Source: Apostichopus japonicus (lineage: Eukaryota; Echinodermata; Holothuroidea; Aspidochirotida; Stichopodidae). Taken from it: a stretch of DNA of 64,000 bases. The notes under the pieces were generated by a model. The model did no database searches, was not told the origin of the DNA, and saw only the letters and a program-made list of their open reading frames with translations. This document shows positions 36,622 to 48,489 of this stretch, one piece after another. The stretch covers positions 5,581,501-5,645,500 of the forward strand of contig NC_092573.1 of assembly GCF_037975245.1 (NCBI RefSeq), written 5' to 3'. Positions within the stretch are counted from its first letter, which is position 1, and every line of letters begins with the position of its first letter. The position numbers were made by a program, and so were the translations under genes.

Positions 36622-36716
<95 letters not shown>

Positions 36717-36730
36717 TACATATATACATT

Positions 36731-36792
<62 letters not shown>

Positions 36793-38228
36793 AAAGCATA
36801 ACTTCCATATAAAACCATGAAGCTATTGACAAGCCCTCTCCTCTTAAGGAATGTCCCAAACGGTTTATTTTTATTTTTATTGATTTAACTATGCATCGTT
36901 TAAATATTTGAACATACAGTATGCAAGTAGAACGACCTTTGTGTGTTATTTTCATGTGGTAACTTCCGGCTTTCAACCTAGTCTTGTTAGTTGTACAATA
37001 CTGTCCAAATTCCGACATCCTAAAGAAAATTGCTGTAAGAATCGTCAGCAACTTACTGCCCAAAGTCCCACCGTCATAGTATTTTGTATGACAAAGCAAC
37101 TAGTTTATTTTTTAGTTCAGTGTTATTTTGTTAATACATTTTGCAAAAGCAGAGCAGATGAAATTATCATGTCAATTCAGCTGAAAATTATTTTTTTCGT
37201 CATAATTTTTTTAATCATTCATCCAGGGAGGAAACTAATATATCTGTTGAGAAAGTTTTGTTTTGACTGTAAATAAAGAGAACATTGACAGTTAAGTATT
37301 CATACAGAATTTTACATTTAAAAGTTAAATTCAACAAAATATTATAGAAGTGGAAATAAAGGTCTGTTATGATGAAACCGTAGAGCAGCCACTGTGATCC
37401 ACTTGATTGAGGAAGGGAGAGATGATAGCCACGTCAAAGGTAAGAGGGTTTACAGTTAATGTCCAACCATATTGTGAGATAAGGACACGATAAACAGTCG
37501 GGTCTTCTTGAAAGTGTGTAATGTTGCTCTTCGAAATACGTAAGTCGACAGGCTTGATTTATGAAGATAGTAATAAAAAAGACATTTAACAGACAATTCC
37601 ATCATATACGTTACATCTCTAAAAGTTTCAATAAATGAAACATATCAAATCTTGTTGGCCCTGTGATAGCATATATATAGGCGTCAAACAGCCATCAGAG
37701 GCTTAACATCCACTGGATTCATTCCTATGGGGTCAAGTATACACGTAAATGCCCTTACGTAGATATAATATAGAGTATATTTGAAGTATATTTTGAAGTT
37801 TCTAAGATATAATCGTAAAACTGTTTGCACAAACATAAGAGCAACGGAACAGCCATAAAAACGTTGAAGAGGTAAAATATATTTACGGATTGTAACACCT
37901 TTGAGTTGTTTAGACTGAGTCTCTATGGCAGGACCTGCTACACAGTTACTCTCAAAGTTGAACCTTATAGGAAAATTATTTCCCAAAGCAAAACGCTTCC
38001 GACATGTACTGAGCCAAGGTACATTGGGACGTTAAAAAATCATATATATAGCCTATATACAGAGCCTATATATAGAGCCTATATTTATAGCCATAGAGCC
38101 TATATATATAGCCTATATAAAGAGCCTATATATAGAACCTATATATATAGCCGATATATAGAGCCTATATATAGCCTATATATCACCTATATAGAGAGCC
38201 AATATATATAGAGCCTATAACTATAGAG

Positions 38229-38318
<90 letters not shown>

Positions 38319-41300
38319 ATATATACATATACATATATACATATATATATATACAAATACATATACATATATATAGATTGAACATATCAGTATAGTTAAC
38401 AGTACATAAATGCTTGAACCTAATAATTTCATCATCAAGAAACAAGAAAAGGCACAGTATATCACATGAAATAGGATATAAAAGGATGTGATGACATGTT
38501 CTATATGGACGTTACATCCGAGCTTAACCCCCAAAATAAGGAAAAACATAGGTTACTTCTTTGAGCCTAAAGAAGAACCTTTGTAATACCATGAACTTCA
38601 CAAAGTAACACTATACAAACTGTTGCCACGGTAGCCCCAAGTGTTTGTATACATACTAACGACTCATGGAAGAAAATGGTTCTAAGCCATTGTAAAATAA
38701 ATTCATTCGCCAATACATTAACTAAAATATGTTAATCACGAATGGGCCAACACGAGCATGATAACGAAGTAACCGGAAAAAAAAAACCTCAACAGAGCTG
38801 AGGTACAGCAAGGACGATACATGACTTGTCATATTAAACTGTTAAATGCTCTTTCCAATAAAGTGCATTAAAGGAAGGAGCAGTGGCTCTAAAGTGAATT
38901 GACTAAATGTGAGTGAATAGCTATGTCTGCTCTCTTAAGGTTCCACTATATATGGAAATGGCTGGTTACATGACTCGCGAAATCTGGAACACTTTAGTAC
39001 TTATTTTGTTTGTTCTTTATATACCTTTAAAATGAGTTCATCTAGTATCTCAGAGTAAATTGCACAACATTAAAGAAGCAAGACTGTCGTTTAGGTTCCT
39101 ACACCCCCTCTCAGGATAGAAGAATGTTTTGTTATTCATTGTTAACATTGCTTACCAATATTGACCATTACAGATGGAGTTATGTGTCTCTTAATGTGTT
39201 AGCTCTTAGCCATGTGTACTTTGATTCTACATAATATGTTGTAATGGTCTATAGGTACATGGTGTTCCTGTGGTTAGTATATACACTCTGCCATAATAAA
39301 TCTATGGTATAACTAATTGATGTGACTTGATTGCTTCTTCACTTTGGCAGAGTGCTCTGTTGAATACTTTGTTCCTGAAATCAACCTTTCACCCGATAAG
39401 GATTGCTACAGTGATGGCGACTCAGCAAACCTCACTTGTAACGGAAATTTTGGTGGACCACCATCTAACCAATGTAACGGTGGCAGCTGGACCCTGCCGC
39501 CTTCTTCATGCGAAGGTAAATATACACTCAAGCATAAAAATATTTCTTTAGACCTCTATAAACCTTTTTAAAACATATCAGTATCAAGAGACAAACATAT
39601 TCTAGCCAGCACCCTCCCTCTCACTCAATATCCCTATACTTTCCACAGTTATAACAGATATAACTCAGATATATAATCATGGGTGAACATTCGTGTCAGA
39701 TTGTAAAAGATATAGGCTTGGAGTATAGTACAATAGCGAAATTGATGTATACCTAAATGCAGTAAAAATGATTCTTTTCCTTTTCTTTTTCCTCCTTATT
39801 AATTATGTAGTATTTACATGTCAACGACCCGAGACACCGCCAACGCTCATCCTGAGTCCCAATAAAACGAGTTACTCTGCCAAAGAAATCTTGGCCTATA
39901 GCTGTACGAAGGGGCATCAGTTAATTGGTGCAAGTGTCTCCTTATGTGATCAACCAGATACTTGGAATCCCCCAACAATACCAAACTGTTTAGGTAATTC
40001 GTGATCTGATTTATATATCTTCTGAATCGTTTTCTCTTTTCTGTCGTCGTTCGTTTGGTCGGCCGTTTGTTTGGTCGTCTTTCTCCGTCCGTCCGATGTG
40101 ATGACTGGTTTATCTTACTACACAGACATTGCATTATATAACAACTACAAATATAAAACAACGAATAGACTTGGAAACTGCTGAATATGAAGCCATGCAT
40201 ACTTGTACATTTTGTAGTTTCATGTTTTGTTTTTTTAAATATATTTTTTTATGTGGGTTGTTGGCTGTAGGGGATGTATGATGGTTTCTCCAATCAATGA
40301 TAGAGTTAAGTGTTTGGGCGAATTCTTGGTAATTGCTGAAAATATGTCTTACATTTTGTTCTCGTGAAAATGATTATGTTGTTGTTGTTGTTATTGATGC
40401 GTTTTTCTTGTCTGCCAGTTTCATGCAACATGACAGCTGTAGGTAATGCTACCTTCAGTTACCCTGGCCCATACAACGAAGGAGATGTCATAACGATTAC
40501 ATGTGATGACGGTTTTAGCTTAGGACCGGGCGCTTCATCAGCTATGACTTGTACAGAAAATGGATGGAACTCTGTGCCCGTGTGTTACCGTAAGTTGTAG
40601 GGTGCACACCTGGAAATTAAATTAGCTCACTGAGACCACTTCCATGATAGAAGCGACGAGATGAGTAATGGTTAAAAGATGGTCGTATATTTGATATAGT
40701 AATGTTTTGAAGGGCTTTGAATAAATCAGATATTGTTAAACTGCAAGATAATATTCTGCTTTTAATTCAAACATAATTTTACCATCATAAAACTGTACTT
40801 TCATGCACTCATAACGCTTGAAAATTGACATAAAAGGTTTCCATTTTTGGGAAAGCGTTTTCAACAACTATACGAAATCTGCCAAAGTAGTAAAGTTGAT
40901 CACTGAAAATTGTTGGGGTGTGATCACTTGGTACTATTAGGTCATTTACGTGACAACGTTGACTACATTTTAAGTTTTGTGTCCGAAGGAATGTCTATAG
41001 CCAATGAGTTGCTGTTAGGCTCATTCAATGCAATTATAAAGGGAAACAGTATTCACATGCAGATTCCTAAATAATGTTCAAACGAGGCGCTTGCGGATAT
41101 AATTTGTAAACATAACTGAACGTGAGTTTGAAAAAGGCTTTAGGAATGACTTACCCTCAACAACTCAATTGAATCGCAATATTGTCAAATGTAAACAAAA
41201 ATCAACGAATACCATGCGCTTGACCCATTGCGTGACAAACGGCTACTAAGCTATAGTAAAAGTTACAGGGCAATATAGCATAGATATAACATAGTATATA

Positions 41301-44300
41301 GCATAGTATATAGCAAAATAGCAATATAGATATAGCAATCTTTCAATATAGCAATATAGCATAGTATGACAGCAGATATGAGAGAGAGAGAGAGTGACTC
41401 GACTTATATACGAGGTCAATGTAAGGTCAACCTAATTAGCATGGATTCATAAATGCTACACAGTTTACACAGTGAATGGTTTGGGCCACTACAAGTTAAC
41501 TTTCTCCGGCCCACAAACTGTCGTTTTCAAAAGAAAAAATAAATAAAGATAAGAAGTAATAGTTTGTGAGTGAATTACATGCAACCCCTTTTTCTTATCT
41601 CCATATATACTGTCATCAGGTTCATTACTTGATACCAAAAAAATATAAAAAAAACATTTTTAATAGTTTTGGAGTAAATCCTCTCAAACACCTTGACGTC
41701 ACAATGCACATTATATAAAGCTGTTGTAGGTTCACTATTCCCATATATCAATTATTACGTTACGTACGTTATATATATACGTTATTTAAATGATCGTTAT
41801 TCAATATTTACTTTTTTAAACAGAAGGGAAAGTTTTAACAAGAGGTTATAATCAAAAATTTACTCCCCACCCTATGACAAGACTTACCATTTGGTCATGT
41901 GGTCCGGGCCCCTATTGGCCTCCTATATACCTGGCTCTTAGAATCAGCCTAAAAAAAAGTAACCAAGAGACTGAATAGAAACATTTCACGAATGAAACCA
42001 AATTATTTGTGGTGCGTATTGCAATATTCTATTTTAATTACATGGTTAGTGTAACTCCTGCATCAACCTCAAGCTATGTATAAGTTACATTGCACATACG
42101 TTGTATTAACAATTATGCATTGCGAGCCTGTCTAGACCAGGGTTTCCGAAGACGTAAATCTGCTCCTTTGCACCCACCTCAACCCACACCAACCTCCGAG
42201 TTTCCTCTGGTTACGCGCCAAGTTTAAGCAGACCACACAAACATGGTGTTTTCTGTACTTAACCTATACAACAAGCATGTCGTTTGTCGAAGTTTTGTTA
42301 TTTGTTTATCCTGTATGTTAAATCTAGACGGCCTGACATTTCGATCCTAACAGGATCTGGCTCGGAGGCTAACTGAAACGAACCTAACATAAATTAAGAG
42401 GCACAGTTTAGTTGGACAAATGAGCAATGGATAGAGCAAAATAGACACAAAAAAGGAGAGGTAAGATATAAGGAAGAGCGATGAGAGCATTCAAGGGTAC
42501 GTGTGTTTGTCTTCTTTATCTTGTCAGAAGACCCTGGTGTTGAAACAAAACTTAAACATGACTTCTATTTCTGCTTGTTCTGAAGTAAACTGCCAGGTTC
42601 CTGCATATAAATTAATCTTACACAATGCAACGATGACAAATCGTTTTGAATATGACCAAGAGGATATTGATTGATCGATAAAGCTCACAAAATGTAATCA
42701 GCTGTTGATTCCTTCTCGTTCTAGCTAACTGCCTGGTTCCAGCAGTTGATAATTCTGACCACATGAGTGATCAAGAACTCACACACGAAGAGACCATTGA
42801 GATTCATTGCGACGATGGTTACTCGTTTAACCAAGAACATGATTTCCCATTGCAGTGTAACAATAGCGTTATCAGCGGTGTTATTCCAAATGTTTGTTAC
42901 TGTAAGTATAATTTCCTTAATCTTCAAAAATTTTATTCGAGTACAAACACATCTTTTTCTTAATATTACGAAATTCTATTGAGTTAAACACGTGTACATT
43001 TCCCTGTTAATGGAATTTGTTATGTGTGGGGTAGGGCATGGAACGATAGAGTAGGGGAAGTTAGGGTTGTGGAGCGTACAGGAATCACGCCTAAAGTACA
43101 ATTTACAATTAGTAGCACATCTCTATTTAATATAAATAATGTTTCTGTGCTACGACCGGACATCTTCATGGTCATAAAAAAGTATGAAGTTGGTTGGCTA
43201 ATTTTGTTTAATTCGTGATTTTTTGCTCTGTTCTGCAGATAAATGCCTTCTTGTCAACATAAAATGTCGGGGAGTGGCAGGGAGAGATTAAAAAACGATT
43301 TTAACGTAATTGGTTTATCATACGATCCCCATGGTAGACAAAGAAATCGTGCTACTATTATATTATAGTATATAGAATATAATGCAGACAGCCATATATG
43401 GTGCATGTGAACATTAATTTCGCTTAAATACAGTGGTGCAAGCTAAGTACGTTATAAATCCCATTTAAGGTAAAACTTATCATCAATGAATGATCAAATG
43501 CTATACATCTGAATACAAACGTTTGTCGTCTTTATTTCCCAGTGGACTGTGATCCACTAAGTGCTCCGATTGATGGCGAAGTTTCCGGACACTATCTTCA
43601 CGGTACAACTGCTTTTTATACCTGTGACACCAATTCAACATTAAATGGTGCAACGGAAGCAACATGTGAAAATGGCATCTGGAGTAATGGTGGTGGAGTA
43701 TATAGGTGTTATGGTAAGAATTTCACTGACTATTCAAGGACTCTGCTATTAATTAATCTTCAGCAAAGCATAGATGATAAAATCGTTTTGAATATCACCA
43801 AGAGGATATTGATTGATCGAAAAAAAAGCTCACAAAATGTAATCAGCTGTTGATTCCTTCTCGTTCTAGCTAACTGCCTGGTTCCAGCAGTTAATAATTC
43901 TGACCACATGGGTGATCGAGTACTCACAAACGAAGAGACCATTGAGATTCATTGCGACGATGGTTACTCGTTTAACCAAGAACATGACTTCCAATTGCAG
44001 TGTAACAATAGCGTTATCAGCGGTGTTATTCCAAATGTTTGTTCCTGTAAGTATCATTTCCTCAATCTTCAAACTGTTATGTTAGTACACACACACATCT
44101 TTTTTTAATATTACGAAATCCTATTGAGTTAAACACGTGTACATTTACCTGTTAATGGAAGTTGATATGTGTGGGGTAGGGTAGGGAACGATAGAGTAGG
44201 GTAAGTTAGGGTTGAGGAGCATACAGGAATCACGCCTAAAGTACAATTTACAATTAGTAGCACATCGTCATATCTTTTTAGTATAAAGAATGTTTCTGTG

Positions 44301-46945
44301 CTACGACCGGACATTTTCATGGTCATAAAAAAAGTATGAAATTGGTTAACTAATTTTGTTTAATTCGTGATATATTTTACTCTGTTCTGCAGATAAATGC
44401 TTTCTTGTCAAAACAAAGGTCGGGAGGGGGAGATGTTAATACGATTTTAACATGATTGGTATATCATACGATCCCCATGGTGGACAAAGAAGACGTGCTA
44501 CTATTATATTATAATATATAGAATATAATGCAGACAGCTATATATAGTGCAAGTAAACATTTAATTCGCTTAAATACAGTGGTGCAAGCTAAGTACGTTA
44601 TAAATAATATTTAAGATAAATACTTATCATCAAGGATTGATCAAATGCTACATCCGAATTAGAACATAAACTTTTGTCGTCTTCAATTCCCAGTGGACTG
44701 TGATCCACTTAGTCCTCCGATTGATGGCGAAGTTTCCGGACACAATCTTCACGGTACAACTACTTCTTACACCTGTGACTCCAATTCAACATTGAATGGT
44801 GCCACGGAAGCAACATGTGAGAATGGCATCTGGAGTAATGGTGGTGGAGTATATAGGTGTAATGGTAAGAATTTCACTGACAATTTATGGATTCTGATAT
44901 GAGTTAATCTTCAGCAAAGCAACGATGATAAATCGTTTTGAATATCACCAAGAGGATATTGATTGATCGAAAAAAAAAACTCACAAAATGTAATCAGCTG
45001 TTGATTCCTTCTCGTTCTAGCTAACTGCCTGGTTCCAGCAGTTGGTAATTCTGACCACATGGGTAATCGAGTACTCACACACGAAGAGACCATTAAGATT
45101 CATTGCGACGATGGTTACTCGTTTAACCAAGAACATGATTTCCAATTGCAGTGTAACAATAGCGTTATCAGCGGTGTTATTCCAAATGTTTGTTACTGTA
45201 AGTATAATTTCCTCAATCTTCAAACTTTTTTTTTAGTACCAACACGTTGTTTTTTTAATATTACGAAATCATCTTGGGTCAAACACGTGTACATTTACAT
45301 GTTAATGGAAGTTGATATATGTATATGTGGGGTAGTGTAGGGAACGGTAGAGTAGGGTAAGTTAGGGTTGAAAAGCATACAGGAATCACGCCCTAAGTTG
45401 AATTTACCATTAGTAAAACAGCGTCATATCTACTTAATATAAAGAATGTATCTGTGCTTCCATGCACAAGACATTTCAATGGTCATGAAAAATATGAGGT
45501 TGGTTGGCTATATTTTCTTACTTCGTGATATGTTTACACTGTTCTGCAGATAAATGCCCTCTTGTCCAAATAAAGATCAGTGAAAGGTGGGGGGGGGGGG
45601 GGGAGGTGTGATTACGATTTTTTAACGTTATTGGTATATCATACGATTTCCATTGTACACCAAGAAATCGTGCTATAGTATCAAAATCAGATAAGTCTGT
45701 AAATTCTCATTTTCTCTCATATCTCAATCTATAATAGCAGAAACTTATGTAAACGCTTGAAGATATTAGAAGTTACCTTCTGTTGCATTCTGTTTGATTC
45801 ACCATGAATATAATGCAGACAGCCATAACGGTGCATGTGCGCATTAAATTCGCTTAAAAACACCCCTGCAAGTTAAGTACGTAATAAATTCTATTTAAGA
45901 TAAAAGTTATCATCAAGGAATGATTAATGCTACATCTGAACATAAACGTTTGTCGTTTTTATTTCCCAGTGGACTGTGATCCACTAAGTGCTCCGATTGA
46001 TGGCGAAGTTTCCGGACACTATCATCACGGTACAACTGCTTTTTACACCTGTGACTCCAAGTCATCATTGAATGGTACAACGGAAGCAACGTGTGAAAAT
46101 GGCATCTGGAGTAATGGTGGTGGAGTATATAGGTGTTATGGTAAGAACTTCACTGACAATGCATGGACTCGAAATAATCGATGCATATAATTTTCATTTT
46201 AGTTTGTGTGAATTCATTATGTTTTATTCTCACACGTCATGAATCACACATAGTGCACGGATGCAAGAGCAAACAAATCTAGGTAGTAATTGCCATATCA
46301 TTCTGTAGGTTAGTCGTTAAAATACTTTCAGTTAATTATAATTATTTTTTGTGCTTTTTAATTTGAATTGTTCATTTTGCAGTTATACAAAGCATACCGT
46401 GTGCTTTTTGAGGGTACAGGTACATACTTTTACGCGTATCCATGTAGTGATGTTGAGAAATGTTAAATATGATAATGGCTTATATTTGCGAATTACCAAC
46501 TAACCATAACATTAAATACCACATTCCATCACCCGCTACGGAGTTACCTGTCCAGTTTAAGCCTGCCCATTTAACTAGACATTACGTCATTTATTTTTCT
46601 CTAACTTTAATTTTACTAGAGGTTATTTGCAGTGCCCCGGAAATTACCACTGGTCCGCTTCTTCTCGAACCAATTAAAAAAATTTACAGTCAAGGTGAAA
46701 CAATTACTTACTCATGTGATGGAGATTTGGAACTAAACGGATCAGCATCGGCTATATGCGAGAAAACAAATGAATGGAAGCCATCTTCTCTTCCGACTTG
46801 CAGTTCTGGTAATTTAATAGTCATTTTAATTGAAATATTTATAGATGTAGAAGCGCAGAAGACGGAACTTATTACATTTCTAGTCTTGCATGATGTGCCA
46901 GAACACTTTTAGTCTTTAAGAGAGATACCACAGATAACATAATCA

Positions 46946-46988
<43 letters not shown>

Positions 46989-47220
46989 TATATATATAGT
47001 TATATATATATATATAGTTATATATATATAGTTATATATATATATAGTTATATATAGTTATATAGATATATAGATATTAAAATGAAGCGAAAACAGAATT
47101 ATTGTACGCTACTCTCCTGATTCAGTATCTTACTGGTCTTATATTTTCTCAACAGGTCATGTTCCTCGTGTCGCTGTCCTTCTTCTCTTCGTCAGCGCGT
47201 TCATACAAGCAAATATGTAA
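34948..47220 (+). CDS. Gene B: GPI-anchored-like protein with ten sushi (CCP) domains
   Basis: Thirteen exons: 34948-35017, 36554-36583, 39351-39515, 39811-39993, 40419-40589, 42725-42901, 43543-43713, 43870-44046, 44694-44864, 45021-45197, 45970-46140, 46620-46808, 47156-47220. They join to 1,917 nt, 638 residues plus stop; all introns are phase 1. Residues 1-23 are a signal peptide, 24-33 a linker exon, 34-617 ten sushi domains in the order S1-S2-S3-(S4-S5)x3-S7, 618-638 a hydrophobic tail. It is a tandem paralogue of gene A, differing by triplication of the S4-S5 module, loss or absence of S6, and larger early introns that carry AT microsatellites. Function is inferred only: a surface protein possibly handling complement-like or microbial ligands. 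Exon skipping would keep frame at any internal exon. Confidence 0.87.
35018..35094. repeat. Short tandem duplication at the gene B exon 1 donor
   Basis: GTGCAGAGCTACTGAAACTTGC and a copy with GTGCAGAGCTACTGAAAATTGC lie about 40 bp apart. The duplicated segment begins in the splice donor region, but only the first copy has GTGAGT next to the coding exon. Confidence 0.65.
35275..35401. repeat. Three-copy tandem repeat of about 58 bp in gene B intron 1
   Basis: Three units carry CAGCCAA(A/G)TAAGGT, TACTAAATTGT and GCACGTTGATTTTAC in order. Units differ by a few substitutions. Confidence 0.75.
36554..36583 (+). CDS. Gene B exon 2: 30-nt linker micro-exon
   Basis: ACACAG acceptor and GTATGT donor; encodes [10 protein letters not shown]. 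It matches the 30-nt exon of gene A in length, phase and the S-L-x-x-C-Q pattern, and has an extra cysteine. A long (TA)n tract begins 45 bp downstream. Confidence 0.8.
36629..36789. repeat. (TA)n microsatellite in gene B intron 2
   Basis: About 160 bp of alternating TA with short CACATATA and TTTATA interruptions. Apparent poly-IY reading frames on both strands are products of the repeat. Confidence 0.95.
38035..38390. repeat. AGCCTATATATAG repeat running into (TA)n
   Basis: 38,035-38,232 consists of imperfect AGCCTATATATAG units; 38,233-38,390 is (TA)n with CATATACA interruptions. It lies in gene B intron 2. The two parts may be successive stages of microsatellite expansion. Confidence 0.85.
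39351..39515 (+). CDS. Gene B exon 3: sushi domain S1
   Basis: 55 codons, close to gene A S1; motifs [47 protein letters not shown]. It keeps the fifth cysteine (DKDCYS). NLTC is a possible N-glycosylation site not present in gene A. Confidence 0.9.
39811..39993 (+). CDS. Gene B exon 4: sushi domain S2
   Basis: 61 codons; motifs [39 protein letters not shown]. Same length and phase as gene A S2 but clearly more diverged than S1. Confidence 0.9.
40419..40589 (+). CDS. Gene B exon 5: sushi domain S3
   Basis: 57 codons; motifs [47 protein letters not shown] and NAT are possible N-glycosylation sites. A 2.1-kb intron without recognised genes follows. Confidence 0.9.
42725..42901 (+). CDS. Gene B exon 6: sushi domain S4, copy a
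   Basis: 59 codons; cysteines in [24 protein letters not shown]; no Trp. First copy of the amplified module. TTCTAG acceptor, GTAAGT donor. Confidence 0.9.
43543..43713 (+). CDS. Gene B exon 7: sushi domain S5, copy a
   Basis: 57 codons; motifs [41 protein letters not shown]. Standard four cysteines and Trp. Confidence 0.9.
43870..44046 (+). CDS. Gene B exon 8: sushi domain S4, copy b
   Basis: Eight nucleotide differences from copy a over 177 nt by my count, seven of them changing the amino acid (for example SDQEL to GDRVL). Same splice sites, 1,145 bp after copy a. Confidence 0.9.
44694..44864 (+). CDS. Gene B exon 9: sushi domain S5, copy b
   Basis: Eleven differences from copy a, six replacing the amino acid. 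Changes include GHYLHG to GHNLHG, AFY to TSY, and a final Y to N. Confidence 0.9.
45021..45197 (+). CDS. Gene B exon 10: sushi domain S4, copy c
   Basis: Seven nucleotide differences from copy b by my count, six of the affected bases in amino-acid-changing codons. EIHC becomes KIHC and DNS/NNS becomes GNS. Same splice sites, 1,151 bp after copy b. Confidence 0.9.
45970..46140 (+). CDS. Gene B exon 11: sushi domain S5, copy c
   Basis: Eight differences from copy a, five of them replacements (L to H in GHYLHG, NST to KSS and others). The intron before it is about 125 bp longer than in the other copies. Confidence 0.9.
46620..46808 (+). CDS. Gene B exon 12: sushi domain S7
   Basis: 63 codons; motifs [43 protein letters not shown]. 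Counterpart of gene A exon 9, two codons shorter. ACTAG acceptor, GTAATT donor. Confidence 0.88.
46947..47065. repeat. (TA)n with TATAGTTATA units in gene B last intron
   Basis: Alternating TA followed by several ATATATAGTT units; about 120 bp. Confidence 0.9.
47156..47220 (+). CDS. Gene B exon 13: hydrophobic C-terminal tail
   Basis: Encodes G-H-V-P-R followed by [16 protein letters not shown] and TAA. Same hinge plus hydrophobic end as gene A, with C-S-S-G just before. No canonical AATAAA is seen between the stop and the hAT element that starts 273 bp later. Confidence 0.83.
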
Positions 47221-47493
47221 GATTTAGGTTTATGTAACTTTTAGATGTAACAAAAGATGAACTGTCTCAATATAACATTACGTGTCAAGCAAAATCTCAA
47301 TGGCACACATCATTTTTATATACAGAATGTAACACTATCTATTTAGATTTAGAACGCTAGCTAGTATCGCTGTATGATCTCTAGTTCAAACTTTTACGAA
47401 ACTTTCTTTAGTGCACGTGTAATGCATCTTTTATGTGGTTGCCATACACGACATCGGCCATGTTTTGCGTTTCGTTTATACCACAGTGCAAAG

Positions 47494-48087
47494 CAGTGGC
47501 GGCGCCAGGAATTTTTAGTTGGGGAGGCTAAGGGGGGGGGGCTGAGCCAATTTTTTGGGTGGCTTACAAGATTGAGTGATCGCCGTCCTGGGGGAGGGGT
47601 ATAAGGGGAGGGGGTGCCCCCTTTCGAAATTTTTCCCAATCCTGGAAAGGCCTACATGCAAAATGATGGCATTTAGCGAGGCTTTTGTCACCTGAAAATT
47701 TCTCCAAAAATATGCATTTTTTTGTGAGTAACTTTAGTCAAATTAGAATGGAAGATACCAATTCACAGTTTTCGTATCACTAAAATAATTGAGAAACAAC
47801 TCATCAACACCTGGCGTATAAAGCTGGATTCTGAATTGTTTTTATTAGTCACCAAAACAAGGCTTCCTGCACCACAACTGAGTCACTGACTATTATCATG
47901 TGAAAAATTCATCAAAATTTCCATTGACCATTGTAGCACTGCGTTATGGCTGACAAAATTTGGGTAGGCTATATTGTTTCAATGAGGTTTTTTTGCCTAT
48001 TTCAGTTGGGGGGGCTAATGGGGGGCTGACTACTTCAGTGGGGGGCTAAAGCCCCCCCCCCCCCAGCCCCCCTTGGCGCCGCCACTG
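47494..48087. mobile_element. hAT MITE with exact 8-bp target duplication
   Basis: Inverted repeats CAGTGGCGGCGCCAGG (from 47,494) and the complement ending TTGGCGCCGCCACTG (to 48,087) bound 594 bp. GTGCAAAG flanks both ends (47,486-47,493 and 48,088-48,095), an exact 8-bp duplication as expected of hAT. Sub-terminal poly-G/poly-C runs and GATCGCCGTCCTGGGGGAGG at 47,578 are shared with the elements at 12,353 and 60,290. No transposase is encoded. Confidence 0.88.
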
Positions 48088-48199
48088 GTGCAAAGCGAAA
48101 TGCTTTGTTTTTATGTGCTCTTTTTGTGTGTGTCCGATCTCAAAAGAGTTGATTTTATAGCACATAATATTACAGTATAATCAGTGCATTTAAATGTGC

Positions 48200-48476
48200 T
48201 TACTTTTTGTATTTTTAAGACATGTAAACGGAAGTACTAAGTGAAGTGTTATCAACTTATCCTAGTACAGAAAATAATTCAACGTTTAAGTTCTGCTTTC
48301 ATAAGTTTGTCTTTAACGTTGTGCCTCGTGTTGTTGTGAAGTATCCACATAGCTGTTTAGCAGCCACTAACAGCAATTGTAACTAAATACACAATTCATA
48401 TATATAAATAGAGGGCAGCAATGCTAATTAAGAACTAACTGTAACAATCAACTGTGATATGTGTCATAATGCAACA
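48200..48476 (-). mobile_element. 3' LTR of a Ty3/gypsy-like element (left limit uncertain)
   Basis: On the minus strand the LTR begins TGTTGCATTATGACACATAT at 48,476, directly after a polypurine tract. A TATA-like CTATTTATATATAT follows within it. I cannot place the far end; 48,200 is an estimate. Confidence 0.55.
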
Positions 48477-48489
48477 TCCCCCTCTTTTC
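48477..48489 (-). promoter_or_regulatory. Polypurine tract of the gypsy-like element
   Basis: Minus strand GAAAAGAGGGGGA immediately precedes TGTTGC, the expected arrangement for plus-strand DNA priming at the edge of a 3' LTR. Confidence 0.65.

Larger units (their letters stand above)
42611..46170 (+). repeat. Intragenic triplication of the S4-S5 two-exon module in gene B
   Basis: Units of about 1.15 kb start near 42,611, 43,756 and 44,906. Each contains a partial intron, S4, the S4-S5 intron, S5 and the start of the next intron. Intron phrases (AATCGTTTTGAATATCACC, AAGAGGATATTGATTGATCG, TAAACACGTGTACATTTACC) repeat in all three. S4 starts are 1,145 and 1,151 bp apart. S5c is displaced by an extra 125 bp or so around 45,680-45,805. 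High intron similarity shows the duplications are recent. Confidence 0.92.

Noticed and set aside
36555-37099. Poly-Ile/Tyr frames on both strands
   Set aside because: Translation of (TA)n microsatellite.
42721-45223. Repeated minus-strand frames opposite the S4 exons
   Set aside because: Antisense shadows repeated only because the S4 exons were duplicated.
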